The notes under the pieces were generated by a model that was not told the origin of the DNA, ran no database searches, and saw only the letters and a list, made by a program, of their open reading frames with translations. A stretch of DNA of 64,000 nucleotides from Corynebacterium coyleae (GTDB taxonomy: Bacteria > Actinomycetota > Actinomycetes > Mycobacteriales > Mycobacteriaceae), in assembly GCF_030408635.1 (NCBI RefSeq), contig NZ_CP047198.1, forward strand, positions 1,798,001 to 1,862,000. Direction: 5' to 3'. Shown one piece after another: positions 8,907 through 17,827 of the stretch; the stretch's first letter is position 1; every line of letters begins with the position of its first letter. The position numbers and the translations under genes are program-made.

Positions 8907-10253
8907 CTAGTTTTCGTAGTGGTCAGCAGGCCGGATGAAGACGGCGTCAGCTGCGTCGCTGGTAAGCGGGGCGCTTGGGCGTTGTTGGTTCTTCGTCGCG
9001 GGCTGTGTCTTTCGCCCTGGTGCAGCAGGGTGCTGCTGAGCGTGCGCAATGTCAGTCTGGATGCGCTTGATCACAGCCATAGTTGGAGCCAGCTTCTTTT
9101 CTAAGACCTGCTGGCACGCCGGCTCGAGGGTGGCTTTGCTGTGCTTTTTGCCCAGGTTGGCCAGCACGTTGCGAGCTTGAAGAAGTCCGCGGGGTACGGC
9201 GGCACTATTACGATCGAGGATCATCGCTATGACTGTGTGCGTTGCAGAACCGAACGACGAGGCCCAAGCCAAGAGTTCGTCGCGGGTGAGCGCCTTGTGG
9301 CCTTCGTCATCGCTGCTTGGCCCATGGTTGGGATCAGTGGAGTACCGGTATTTGAATCCGTGAAGGCGTGTGTGTTCAGCAACTAGTTGATCACCGTTGA
9401 AGATGCTCACCAGTTGCGGGGTGAGCCTGACCGTCACTGCCTCTCCTACCAGCTGAAATGGCACAGAATAGTACTGGTAGTCACAGGTGATGTGCCAATT
9501 ACGGTCGACTTTGAGCCGCTTGTATGACACTTCCGTAAACGGTGTCGGCGGCAGATCGCGCATCACTGGTGCTTCTTCTTGCTCAAAGCGCATGCGCCGT
9601 GTTGTGCCATCAGCCCGTGTCATTGCGCTGTTGATATCGGCAAGCCGGTCAGCGATTGCCTCATTGAGTTCATCGAGATTGTAGAAGACCTCGTCGCTGA
9701 AATACCCGAGTATTTTGGTGTAGGCGATTTTCACAGCACGTTCTACTGCCGCTTTGTCGCGTGGCCTGCCAGGTCTTGTCGGCACAATCGTGACCCCGTA
9801 GTAGTCGGCAAACGCTGCGTAGCGGTCAGTGACCATCCGGTAGCCTGAATGCTTCCTCGGCCGGTAGGTCGCCGTAGAGGCATTATCCGGCACGATGACC
9901 GCCGGTAATTTGCCAAGATAGTTCAACGCTTTGACGTGGCATGCAATCCAAGCCGGCATCTTCTCATTCGCAGCAGCAGTGACGTACATCAGCCCTGAGT
10001 ACGGGCATACCGCGACAAACAGCGACGCCTTGAATGCGGTATCACCACTGGCCTGATCCACCACCGGCACTTTGTCGCCAGCCCAGTCGACGTAAAGCTC
10101 TTGCCCCGGCTCATGGGTGACGACTTCGACAAGATCATGAGCACGGAGAAATTCATTGAGCCCACTGCAAAACTGGGAGTACTGGTACTTTGTCTTGTCC
10201 GTCGGACACGGCTGCGACAAGTAGTCCATCCACAGCTTGTGCCTGGTCACGTG
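8907..10253 (-). pseudogene. istA: istA of element A, 3' segment
   Basis: Encodes the IstA transposase from the residues TRHKLWMDY onward, including the DDE integrase core (ELYVDWAGDK, VPDNAS, and the RPGRPRDKAAVERAV region) and the C-terminal part. The 5' part of the gene is at 12896-13156. Element B sits between them with the 8-bp duplication CTTTTTGC (10254-10261 and 12896-12903). Joining the segments gives a 536-codon gene including the stop, matching the 534-residue IstA of element C. The currently open ORF continues upstream through the B end to 10517, giving a chimeric protein without the N-terminal helix-turn-helix. Confidence 0.9.
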
Positions 10254-10396
10254 CTTTTTGCTGTTGCGCGGGGGTATCCAGTAACACCGTGGTGAGTATC
10301 GGGTAACGCAATGGTGAGTATCGGGTAACGCTTTGGGAGAAGATTCTTCTGACCGCGTGGCAAAAGGACACGCGGCATCATCAGAGGAGTCCGATC

Positions 10397-12031
10397 GTGA
10401 CTGATTACCGGGCTGTGATGGACCTTGTCTTACAAGGCTGGTCCGTCCGCCAAATCTGCTCGACTGTGCGATGCTCACACACCACAGTTCAAAAAGCCCG
10501 CCACACAATGGCGGCACACCAGATCACAACCGGTGAACAACTCGCCGGTATCACCGACGAAGAAATGGCCACATGGTTTGTCGATGGCCGAAGTGGTGCC
10601 CAAGGCGACTTCGTACCCATCGACTTTGACGCAGTGGCCAAAGCACGTACCGGCCGCAACAAAGTCACTCTCCAAGTCTTGTGGGGCCGCTACACCACCC
10701 AACCAGCCCACCCGTCCCAGCGTTACTACAGCTACGAGCGTTTCCGCCAGCTTGTTGCTGAACACGTCGATGCCACAGGACTTACCGCACGCATTACCCA
10801 TGCCCCGGGACACACCATGCAAGTCGACTGGGCTGGCACCGCAATGCGCCTGTTCGACCCAACTGATGCTCGGGGTGCAAAAGTCAGCATTTTCGTGGCG
10901 TCACTGCCGTATTCCGGCATGTTGTTTGCCTGTGCTTGCCCGAACCAGCGGCAACAAGCGTGGCTGTGGGCGCATATCCAAGCATTTGAATACTTCGGCG
11001 GGGTTGCTGAAGTCATCGTGCCGGACAATGCTTCGACAGCATCCCACGCAATTAGTGCTGCTGACCGCAACCGGCAGGTCAATTCCACCTACGAGGAATT
11101 CCTTGAGCACTACAACACTGCCGCGCTGCCTGCTCGTGCTCGGCGTCCAAAGGATAAGGCGAATGTAGAAGCAGCAGTCAAGATCATCACCCAAAAAGTC
11201 ATCCACACCCTCCACGGACATCAATGTATTGGGCTCGATGAACTCAATGCGCGCATCCGCAGCCTGGTTGACAGCATCAATGACGCGGTACCGTTTCGCG
11301 GCATCAACACCAGCAGAAGGATGCTCTTTGACGAGTTTGAACGCGATGTACTCGGCGAACTTCCCACAACACCGTGGCAGCATACCGAATGGAAACGTGC
11401 GAAAGTCGCCCCCAACTTCCACATCACCGTCAACACAGCACGTTATTCGGTGCCTTACCAGCTCGTCGGCCGGACTGTCGATGTACGTATCACTGGCAAT
11501 GAAGTAACCGTCTTTGATGCCGGGCAGCGTGTTGCAACCCACCGGCTTGCCCAAGCCCGGGGAATCTATGTCACCGATGTGGATCATATTCCTGCCAACA
11601 TGGCTGATACCACAGGGTTGTGGACCAGTGACTACTTCTACCGTGAAGCAGCCAAGATCGGGCCAGCAACCCGGACAGTCATCGAAGAACTCATCAGCGC
11701 AAAGGCAATCCCTGCCCAGGCATTTCAGTCGTGCCGAAACGTACTGAATATGGGCAAACACGCCAACAAAGTGATTTTAGAACAAGCCTGTGCACGCCTG
11801 ATCGCACCTGATGGCACCAGGAGAGCAGTGTCGTATACCGCGGTGAAAAACATGATGGCCGCGGTACGCAAAGACCAATCAACCCGCCCGACAGGCCATG
11901 ATTTGCCAGCCACAACAGCGCCTGAAACACCACCGGTGGAACACGCACGCGATACCCGCGGCGCATATCTGGGTGGGTCTGCCCAGTTCAGTATGGAAAA
12001 CCTCACGAAGAAAGGACCCCTACAGTCATGA
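10397..12031 (+). CDS. istA: IS21-family transposase IstA (element B)
   Basis: 544 residues. An N-terminal helix-turn-helix (GWSVRQICSTVRCSHTTVQKA) is followed by a DDE integrase core with MQVDWAGTAMRLFD, VIVPDNASTA and a later ARRPKDKANVEAAVK block holding the catalytic glutamate, then the beta-barrel region HITVNTARYSVPYQLVGRTV. The GTG start at 10397 follows GAGGAG at proper spacing. The last bases overlap the istB start (ATGA), so the two are coupled, as usual for IS21. Confidence 0.93.
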   Translation: MTDYRAVMDLVLQGWSVRQICSTVRCSHTTVQKARHTMAAHQITTGEQLAGITDEEMATWFVDGRSGAQGDFVPIDFDAVAKARTGRNKVTLQVLWGRYTTQPAHPSQRYYSYERFRQLVAEHVDATGLTARITHAPGHTMQVDWAGTAMRLFDPTDARGAKVSIFVASLPYSGMLFACACPNQRQQAWLWAHIQAFEYFGGVAEVIVPDNASTASHAISAADRNRQVNSTYEEFLEHYNTAALPARARRPKDKANVEAAVKIITQKVIHTLHGHQCIGLDELNARIRSLVDSINDAVPFRGINTSRRMLFDEFERDVLGELPTTPWQHTEWKRAKVAPNFHITVNTARYSVPYQLVGRTVDVRITGNEVTVFDAGQRVATHRLAQARGIYVTDVDHIPANMADTTGLWTSDYFYREAAKIGPATRTVIEELISAKAIPAQAFQSCRNVLNMGKHANKVILEQACARLIAPDGTRRAVSYTAVKNMMAAVRKDQSTRPTGHDLPATTAPETPPVEHARDTRGAYLGGSAQFSMENLTKKGPLQS

Positions 12032-12804
12032 CACAGCCACAACCAGCATCAGCATCAGCGCGCTTTCTTGATGAATCGATCCTGCCTGTCTTTACCGATC
12101 TACGTATGACGGCTTTTGGCCGAACCGTGATTGATATTGCAGCAGATCCTGTCTTCGACTCGTGGAGCTTTTCTGACAAAGTGCTCTACGCGCTCGATAA
12201 AGAAGTCGCGGCCAAGCGTGAACGACGAGTCAACAAATTACTCAAAGCATCCCGATCGCCAAATCTCGATGCGTGTATCGAAGACATCACCTACGCACCC
12301 GGCCGCAACCTCAACAAAGAGCAAATCACCAGACTCGCTCACTGCCAATGGTGTCAAAAAGCGCAAAGCATTGTCATCCTCGGCAAATCATCCGTCGGCA
12401 AAACATACCTGGCCCAAGCACTCCTTACCGCTGCGTGCAGAAACGACTACTCTGCCCGTTTCTTCCGCACAGACACCCTGGCCAACCAGCTAATGGTGCT
12501 ACGCCATGATGACACAGCACGCATGGAGTTTCTTCAAGACTTACACCTGGCAGACGTACTCGTGCTTGATGACTTCTTAACAACGCCGATTGATGCTGCC
12601 ACAGCACACCAGCTGCTCAACATTCTTGCTGAGCGTGAACACCGGGGATCAACCATTGTCACCTCCCAGTTCACGCCCGATGAGTGGTACAAGTCCATCC
12701 CGGATGCTGTCATCGCCGAGTCGATACTGAATCGGCTTGTCGTTGGCGCTGAGATCATCACGCTGGAAGGCCCGAACATGCGCCTCGAAGCCAATACGCA
12801 GTAG
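12028..12804 (+). CDS. istB: IS21-family helper ATPase IstB (element B)
   Basis: 258 residues. Walker A is in ILGKSSVGKTYLAQA, slightly divergent from the usual GxxGxGK, and Walker B in DVLVLDDFLT. The start overlaps istA by 4 bp. The protein is clearly IstB but only distantly like the two IstB copies of elements A and C. Confidence 0.9.
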   Translation: MTQPQPASASARFLDESILPVFTDLRMTAFGRTVIDIAADPVFDSWSFSDKVLYALDKEVAAKRERRVNKLLKASRSPNLDACIEDITYAPGRNLNKEQITRLAHCQWCQKAQSIVILGKSSVGKTYLAQALLTAACRNDYSARFFRTDTLANQLMVLRHDDTARMEFLQDLHLADVLVLDDFLTTPIDAATAHQLLNILAEREHRGSTIVTSQFTPDEWYKSIPDAVIAESILNRLVVGAEIITLEGPNMRLEANTQ

Positions 12805-12895
12805 CGGCTCATAGTCAACGCCCGGGTGTTACCCGATACTCACCCGGGCGTTACTGGATACTCACCACAGCGTTACTAAATCCGTGGTCCTAACA

Positions 12896-13156
12896 CTTTT
12901 TGCTTTGGAGCTTGCGTGCAAGGGCTTGAAAATCAGGCTGGTCGTAGGACATCGTCCGCTTACTCCGGCCGTCGCTGAATCGATCATCGAACCATCCCGG
13001 TGGGAGTTGGCGGAAACGCTCTGGCGTTAGTGCCTCATCAGCGATGACTTTCTTTGCGCGGGATACTTCTCGTCGTGAACATCCCAATGCGTGTGTGATC
13101 TGCGCGTAGCTTGCACCGTCAAGGCACATCGCGATGATCTGTTTGAAGTTAGCCAC
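12896..13156 (-). pseudogene. istA: istA of element A, 5' segment
   Basis: Holds the GTG start (13154-13156, preceded by GGAAGGAG) and the N-terminal helix-turn-helix of IstA (VANFKQIIAMCLDGASYAQI and on to QALARKLQSKK). Its counterpart in element C starts MANFKDIMAMCLTGASYAAI, which supports the start. The frame is broken at 12896 by element B. Confidence 0.88.
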
Positions 13157-13316
13157 AAGGACCGGCTCCTTCCAAGTAGATGTTGACGCGACACCACCGG
13201 ATTGTGGTGTCGCCAACATCAACTATGAAAGAAAACCCCTTGCAGTACCGGGTACGTGGAACACCGGTACCAACTACGCGGACTCGCGGTACCAACTACC
13301 CCGAATCGACACTGGG

Positions 13317-13381
13317 ACGAAACCTCAGTCAAACAAGAAGGTGAATACATTGCGAGCAGGGCATCGGAGGTTTGGTTCTAG
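13317..13381 (+). pseudogene. Displaced 3' end of the DUF262 gene
   Basis: Directly after the second CTGGG duplication the frame reads DETSVKQEGEYIASRASEVW and a final F before TAG at 13379-13381. A terminal helix of this kind (I..RA..VW) is common at the C-terminus of DUF262 proteins. Spliced to 6443-8027 it completes a 549-residue protein. Confidence 0.8.
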
Positions 13382-14238
13382 TGCAACAAGATGAAGCGCT
13401 CAACCGCGTCTACGAGGTTTTAAACCACAACCCGATATCCAAGCATCCTAAACTGATTATTGACGGGCTCAATCTTTTCCCCGGTTGGACTTCAGACGGA
13501 AAAGCGTACCCTTTCGATCGTGATCAACGGCTCGTCGACCTAGAAGTAATCGATCACCGAAAAGTTGCTATTGCGTTCGACACCAATGTTTACAAGAAAT
13601 ATGGTTTCGGCGGAAAGAAGTTGGATGACCAACAGGACTACCTCGCTACGAGGCATCAGGGTCCCCTTCTCATGCCGGGCCAGGTTCTACTGGAGGTATG
13701 GAACGGACTCAACGATTCGAAGTCTTTTCTGCAAGACTTAGCAGATATCTCGAAGCGCTTAGAAAGACTAGTACGCGACGCTCAGGCACACGGATTCAGT
13801 TCACTTGATGGCGTGATGGACGCGGTCGAGAGCATCAACAGAGAATTGGAAGATTCAGACCGACCGTTGGTCAAACACGGCGTCAGAGATTTCGTCAAAA
13901 TCTTTCTTGCAAAATCAGATCCAAAATTCGTGCCTCGCGAAGAGTTTGCAGCGCTCGCCTCGGTTCGTAATTCTGCAAAAAGTCCACCTGGTTTTGGCGA
14001 CCCTGATCGAAAGAATGGTGATTTTTTCGTCTGGGCAGATTTTCTTTACGCATTGGCTTCCGCGGATCTCTCCGATGTCCCTGCAGTCATCTTTGTCACT
14101 AATGATCGGAAAAAGAATGACTGGCAGCTGGAAGGTGTGCCGCACCCGTTTCTAGTGGCAGAAGTGGCCGAGCTCTGCAACAAACCATTCGACCTTCTCG
14201 ATGTGGATACTTTCAATCGAACGTTTCCGTTTGAATAG
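13381..14238 (+). CDS. PIN-like domain protein (PIN_8 type)
   Basis: About 285 residues. VAIAFDTNVYKKYGF near residue 60 resembles the first PIN-like motif of PIN_8/DUF4935-type proteins, an acidic pair lies in DFFVWADFLYA, and FVTNDRKKNDW near residue 235 matches the conserved TND strand. A nuclease role is therefore likely. The GTG at 13381 overlaps the DUF262 stop (TAGTG) and has GGAGG ten bases upstream; the TTG at 13372 is too close to that site. Before element A inserted, DUF262 and this gene formed a coupled pair. The gene now lies 70 bp past an IS end, so its expression may depend on IS-borne transcription. Confidence 0.75.
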   Translation: MQQDEALNRVYEVLNHNPISKHPKLIIDGLNLFPGWTSDGKAYPFDRDQRLVDLEVIDHRKVAIAFDTNVYKKYGFGGKKLDDQQDYLATRHQGPLLMPGQVLLEVWNGLNDSKSFLQDLADISKRLERLVRDAQAHGFSSLDGVMDAVESINRELEDSDRPLVKHGVRDFVKIFLAKSDPKFVPREEFAALASVRNSAKSPPGFGDPDRKNGDFFVWADFLYALASADLSDVPAVIFVTNDRKKNDWQLEGVPHPFLVAEVAELCNKPFDLLDVDTFNRTFPFE

Positions 14239-14536
14239 CACCAAGAATCGAACCGGTATCCCACTACACAACGCTGTAGAGCCCCCATCCAGGAATAAGC
14301 GTACCTATGATGACCTTGGAAGATTCGTTACATTCAACTTCATCGTATCTTCCTCCGTTTGGGGCTCTCCAGCATCAGTTGGCAACCACATCTGAATTTA
14401 GATTGAGCGCGTGACGACTACCTTGGCCTTCGGGGTTCATCCACTACTCCAACCTCAACAAAAGGTCACCGTCATGCAGTGCTGCCTTTTGGTCGCAGTG
14501 AGGGGCTCCGAGAACGCTATCGCCTGGGACGAACCC

Positions 14537-15178
14537 CTACACCCCAATCTCCGCCGGCGTACACACCGGCACCTCACGCATGAACGCCTCCGGCGCGCCC
14601 TGCTGGCGCAGTTTGATGCCGTTGTAGCACGCCTGCGTCATACCCGTCCGCTTCGTGCCATCAGCCGGAATCCTGGCCCACTTGCCGTCCGTGTTCTTGA
14701 AGAACAGGATCCAGTCCGTACCCTTCGCACCCGCAACAGCCCACTTGCCGTCGCAGAAGTTCACGGTCGTACCGAACCCTGCCGGCCACTCCGGCACAAC
14801 CGCGTCAAACGCAGCTGGCGAGCACGAGTTCCCCGCCGGCTTCGCCTTCTGCTTCGGCGCCAGCGCAGGCACCGACAGCGCCGACGCGATCGCCGCAAGC
14901 CCACCAAGCACCTGAGCGTTCAGTGGCTCCGGCAGTTCCAGCCACCCCTGTTGCACCGCAACTGCCCCACTAATGCCAACGGCCGCCAGAACACCCAGCG
15001 AGATGCCCACAATGGCGCCACTGCTTAACGACGACCCTTCATCCCCCGCCGTACCTTCCTCCCGAGTAACAGCGCCATCGCTTTGCGACACGCTACTTTC
15101 CGCTAACGCATACGGCGCAACAACAACAGAGGTGGATACGGCGGCAGCGACGCCGAGAGCAAGCATCGGTTTCTTCAT
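14537..15178 (-). CDS. Secreted protein of unknown function
   Basis: 213 residues starting at the ATG of 15178. A typical Sec signal peptide (MKKPMLALGVAAAVSTSVVV, cleavage probably after APYALA) is followed by an acidic linker, a second hydrophobic stretch (about residues 55-80, possible anchor) and a C-terminal domain with four cysteines, WAVAGAKGTDWILFFKN and a conserved-looking ACYNGIKLRQQG. No family recognised. It lies 27 bp after the small membrane protein gene on the same strand, so the two may be co-transcribed. The 298 bp between this gene and the PIN-like gene hold nothing I can identify. Confidence 0.7.
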   Translation of the reverse strand: MKKPMLALGVAAAVSTSVVVAPYALAESSVSQSDGAVTREEGTAGDEGSSLSSGAIVGISLGVLAAVGISGAVAVQQGWLELPEPLNAQVLGGLAAIASALSVPALAPKQKAKPAGNSCSPAAFDAVVPEWPAGFGTTVNFCDGKWAVAGAKGTDWILFFKNTDGKWARIPADGTKRTGMTQACYNGIKLRQQGAPEAFMREVPVCTPAEIGV

Positions 15179-15205
15179 GTCGCCCACCCTACTCACCATC
15201 ACCGC

Positions 15206-15469
15206 CTATGTCGCGGGAAACAGCGCAATTCCCCACACTCCAAGCGCAACCGCCGCAGCGATGAGCAACCACCACACCACCCCACGCGGCCGACGAAACC
15301 AACGGTTCGCCACAAGCCACACCACCGACGGGATGATCAGCGCCAGGCCCAAGAAAACCAGCGCACGCCAATCCTCAAAGCGCGGCGCCGTGAGCATGAA
15401 CACCACGCCCAACCCAATAAGGCCACCAGCAAGTGCGTGTGGACGAACCCCACCAACAGGAATAATCAT
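15206..15469 (-). CDS. Small membrane protein
   Basis: 87 residues with three hydrophobic segments (around VGGVRPHALAGGLIGLGVVF, ALVFLGLALIIPSVVWLVA and VVWWLLIAAAVALGVWGIAL) and basic loops between them. Function unknown. The ATG at 15469 is preceded by GGCGG; in-frame GTG and TTG codons slightly upstream are alternatives. It sits between the secreted-protein gene and tRNA-Asn. Confidence 0.6.
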   Translation of the reverse strand: MIIPVGGVRPHALAGGLIGLGVVFMLTAPRFEDWRALVFLGLALIIPSVVWLVANRWFRRPRGVVWWLLIAAAVALGVWGIALFPAT

Positions 15470-15581
15470 AACCGCCACAATAACGCACAATTACCCGCAT
15501 TGACCAGGCGATTTTGCACCTATAACAATCCACGCTATTGTTACATCTCGTTGCACAGCAATGAGCAACACAACAAAATAT

Positions 15582-15654
15582 TCCTCCATAGCTCAGTTGG
15601 CAGAGCATTCGACTGTTAATCGAAGGGTCACTGGTTCGAGCCCAGTTGGAGGAG
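15582..15654 (+). tRNA. tRNA-Asn (GTT)
   Basis: A 73-nt cloverleaf: acceptor TCCTCCA/TGGAGGA, D-arm AGCTCAGTTGGCAGAGC, anticodon loop CTGTTAA in a TCGA stem, and T-arm GGTTCGAGCC. The anticodon GTT decodes asparagine. Terminal CCA is not encoded in full (G then CA). Confidence 0.95.
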
Positions 15655-15658
15655 CAAC

Positions 15659-15691
15659 AAAACGCCCCGCTCTCCGCATGCGGGGCGTTTT
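15659..15691 (+). terminator. Terminator of tRNA-Asn
   Basis: A perfect 12-bp stem AAAACGCCCCGC/GCGGGGCGTTTT with a 9-nt loop, four bases after the tRNA. The A-run and T-run on either side make it work in both directions. Confidence 0.92.
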
Positions 15692-15868
15692 GGCGTTCAT
15701 CACGGGTCAAACGGGTTAAACGGGGGTTAAGGCGGGTTAAGGCTCAAAAGTGTGTCTACTATCGGCGTGTCGCGGGGGTTAGATGTGGCCCTTTTGGATG
15801 TTGCGACCGCGTTTCTGGTAGCGGCGGCGTGACTTTCCGGTAGTGATTCAGTGGGTATCGGGTAGCAG

Positions 15869-16310
15869 TGTCGGCTGTGGGTTCTTGGTACCGGTGCTCC
15901 GAAGACTCGGTACTGCCCCGTCCCGAGTAGTTGGTACCGCCACCGTCACCAGAGCCGAGCCACCTGTCGCAGCCCGGCTGTATGAACTAGTACTAGTTGT
16001 CGTTCAGGTCTACTGGGACAGGAGCCTTGCGCACGGTGAAGTTTTTAAGCGGATTCGGTGACTGCGGTGTTGCAGCCGGAAATTCGGCAGCGGTGTTCGC
16101 GATCTTCCGGTGACGGTTTGGTAGGCCTCCTGGCAGCTCAGAACGCTCTGGGTCTCTCCCACGGAGCCACCATCACGTTGGTGGCTCGGTATCGGGACGG
16201 CATTGCATCTCGCGAGCAGGTCTCCAGACGGTTCCTTCCAAGCGGGAGCTGGCAACGCAGACACAGGCCACCGAACGACGGTACTTCCAGCATCAACAAT
16301 GGGAGAAAAC
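15869..16310 (-). mobile_element. Degenerate IS21-family relic
   Basis: The left 200 bp resemble the left end of element A: TGTCGGCTG, TTCTTGGTACCGGTGCTCCG, GTAGTTGGTACCG and the 3' end of istB (HRIR followed by a decayed tail). The part near 16210-16310 resembles the istA leader of A (GGTTCCTTCCAAG, CATCAACAATG, GAGAAAAC, protein trace WKEP). The middle of the element is deleted, so no functional gene remains. The far end is cut by the IS3-family element at 16311. The 180 bp between the tRNA terminator and this relic hold short direct repeats (CGGGTTAA) but no gene. Confidence 0.7.
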
Positions 16311-16340
16311 TGAAGCGTCCAGGGTTTGGTTCCGCTTCTT

Positions 16341-17249
16341 TTATGGCCTTGTGTTGATGGGCTCGGTGAGATAATACTCGGTTTCTATTTCCTGTGGGGT
16401 GGCGTAGTCCAAGGCTTCGTGAAGGCGTTTGGTGTTCCACCAATGCACCCATCGCAAGGTGGCAAGCTCGACTTCGCCGACCGACGTCCACAGGCCGTGC
16501 GCATGGATAGGTTCAGCCTTGTAGAGACCGTTGACCGTCTCCGCCAGCGCGTTGTCATAGGAATCGCCAACGGTGCCGACACTCGGCCGGATTCCGGCTT
16601 CAGCTAAAGCGGCGGAGTACCTCAACGACACGTACTGACTTCCCCGATCACTGTGGTGTACCAGCTGATCGCCATGGATTCGACCGGCAGTTGTTAAAGA
16701 ATGTTCCAAAGCCTCCATCGGCAGCGCATCGGTACGCATCGTAGAGCGTGTGGCAACACCGACTATTTTGCGGCTGTAGACGTCAGTGACAAACGCTGTG
16801 TATGCAAACCCTGACAGGGTGCGAACGTAGGTAATGTCGGTCACCCAAAGCCGTCCAGGTGCTGTTGCACGAAAGTTTCGCTCTACCAAGTCCGGGCGAT
16901 GATCCGGTGTCTTGGCACTGATCGTAGTTATCGGGATTCGTCCACGTCGTCGACCAGAAACACCTGCAAGCTTCATCAAGCGTGCAGTATTGTCACGGCC
17001 GGCATGAAAGCCTTCGCGGTTCATCGCGTGCCACATCTTGCGGATGCCTTGGACCGAGAAGTTTTCCGCATGCACGCGTTGAATCTCTGGGATAAGCAGA
17101 CTATCGCTTAACGCTGTCGCACTCGGGACACGAGTAGTGGCTTTGCGGTAGCCGCGAGAAGTGATGAATCCACGATCTGCCGGTTTCAAAACACGGCAGA
17201 TGGCCTCGAACCCAAACTGATCCTTGTGCGCGTCGATGTAGGCGATCAT
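16341..17249 (-). CDS. IS3-family transposase OrfB
   Basis: 302 residues with an N-terminal HTH_21-like region and a complete rve DDE core: D in LWVTDITYVRT, D in LVHHSDRGSQY and E in SYDNALAETVNGLYKAE. The C-terminus (VHWWNTKRLHEALDYATP) is typical. In IS3 elements OrfB is usually made as an OrfAB fusion by frameshifting; here the ORF is intact but orfA is not. Confidence 0.93.
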   Translation of the reverse strand: MIAYIDAHKDQFGFEAICRVLKPADRGFITSRGYRKATTRVPSATALSDSLLIPEIQRVHAENFSVQGIRKMWHAMNREGFHAGRDNTARLMKLAGVSGRRRGRIPITTISAKTPDHRPDLVERNFRATAPGRLWVTDITYVRTLSGFAYTAFVTDVYSRKIVGVATRSTMRTDALPMEALEHSLTTAGRIHGDQLVHHSDRGSQYVSLRYSAALAEAGIRPSVGTVGDSYDNALAETVNGLYKAEPIHAHGLWTSVGEVELATLRWVHWWNTKRLHEALDYATPQEIETEYYLTEPINTRP

Positions 17250-17563
17250 TTGGTCGTGGGTCGGTCGAGTTCCGCCGCGAAAAAGTCGAGGCAGTCTTGA
17301 GGATTGCGTTGGCTCGTTTCAACTCGCGTTTTTCGGCGCAGCCGCTTAAGCTCTTCTTCCAAGGTTTCACCACCTGAAGGCAAAGCCTGCTCGTTGACTG
17401 CGATGCTGTCGCGGTATCAAGCGCGCAACGTGTGGTGGGACACGCCAAGAAGCTCTCCGACTTCCTCGTAAGCGCGTTGCCGTGAGCACGACTCCAAACG
17501 GATCATCTCAACGACTTGATGAACCGCCTTCTCCCTGAATTCGACGGAATACTTTCTGGGCAT
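17246..17563 (-). pseudogene. IS3-family orfA, broken
   Basis: The ATG at 17563 opens MPRKYSVEFREKAVHQVVEM, a normal HTH_Tnp_1 OrfA, but a TGA at 17417-17419 replaces what is probably a tryptophan codon after HHTLRA. Farther on, LKRLRR and KRANAILKTAS fall in different frames, so there is also at least one indel. The gene cannot make full-length OrfA. Confidence 0.85.
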
Positions 17564-17827
17564 AATGCCAATCCTTCCTTAGCAGAGGTAGGAACTAAAC
17601 CCAGGACGCTTCATGGCCCGTACTTAACTGGAACCCGCGTCCCTCTAATGCGATGCGATACGGGAACCTAAAGGGCAACGCCTGCCCCCAGAGATGACGA
17701 CTTGATTTTGCAGCCCGTCTACTCCTTCTTTCTGTGCTGAAGCAGTTAAAAAGCTTTCGCTCGGGACGGAGAGCGATGCCTCCAACCGCTATTTACCCTG
17801 GAGGAGGAATGCTGTAGTGTTCTCAGA

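Larger units (their letters stand above)
10262..12895 (+). mobile_element. IS21-family element B, inserted in istA of element A
   Basis: 2634 bp from TGTTGCGC to the terminal AACA, flanked by 8-bp duplications CTTTTTGC. Both ends hold several copies of a block like GGTGAGTATCGGGTAACGC in inverted orientation, the expected multiple transposase sites of IS21 elements. It carries intact istA and istB on the plus strand and belongs to a different subfamily from A and C, judged by the low similarity of its proteins and ends. It appears complete and possibly active. Confidence 0.93.
8028..13311 (-). mobile_element. IS21-family element A, interrupted by element B
   Basis: Ends are TGTC...GACA with terminal repeats carrying several GTAGTTGGTACCG or GGTACCGGTGTTCC blocks. 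The 5-bp target duplication CTGGG is found at 8023-8027 and 13312-13316. Removing element B and one 8-bp duplication leaves an IS of 2642 bp with istA and istB on the minus strand. It is inserted in the DUF262 gene. With istA broken, it should not transpose on its own, but the intact element C (same subfamily by protein similarity) could perhaps act on it. Confidence 0.92.
16311..17613 (-). mobile_element. IS3-family element with defective orfA
   Basis: 1303 bp bounded by inverted repeats that start TGAAGCGTCC(A/T)GGGTTT(G/A)GTTCC. orfA and orfB are on the minus strand. No target duplication is evident (AAC on the left, TGG on the right), so one flank may have been rearranged. It lies in the IS21 relic. 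Loss of orfA suggests the copy is inactive. Confidence 0.85.

Noticed and set aside
10254-10517. N-terminal extension of the element A istA ORF up to 10517
   Set aside because: These residues come from the end of element B, not from IstA; the true N-terminus is at 13156.
8028-13311. Composite transposon made of elements A and B
   Set aside because: The elements are nested rather than flanking a passenger segment, and each has its own target duplication.
15582-15700. Integrative element attachment at tRNA-Asn
   Set aside because: No repeat of the tRNA 3' end and no integrase gene were found in the window.
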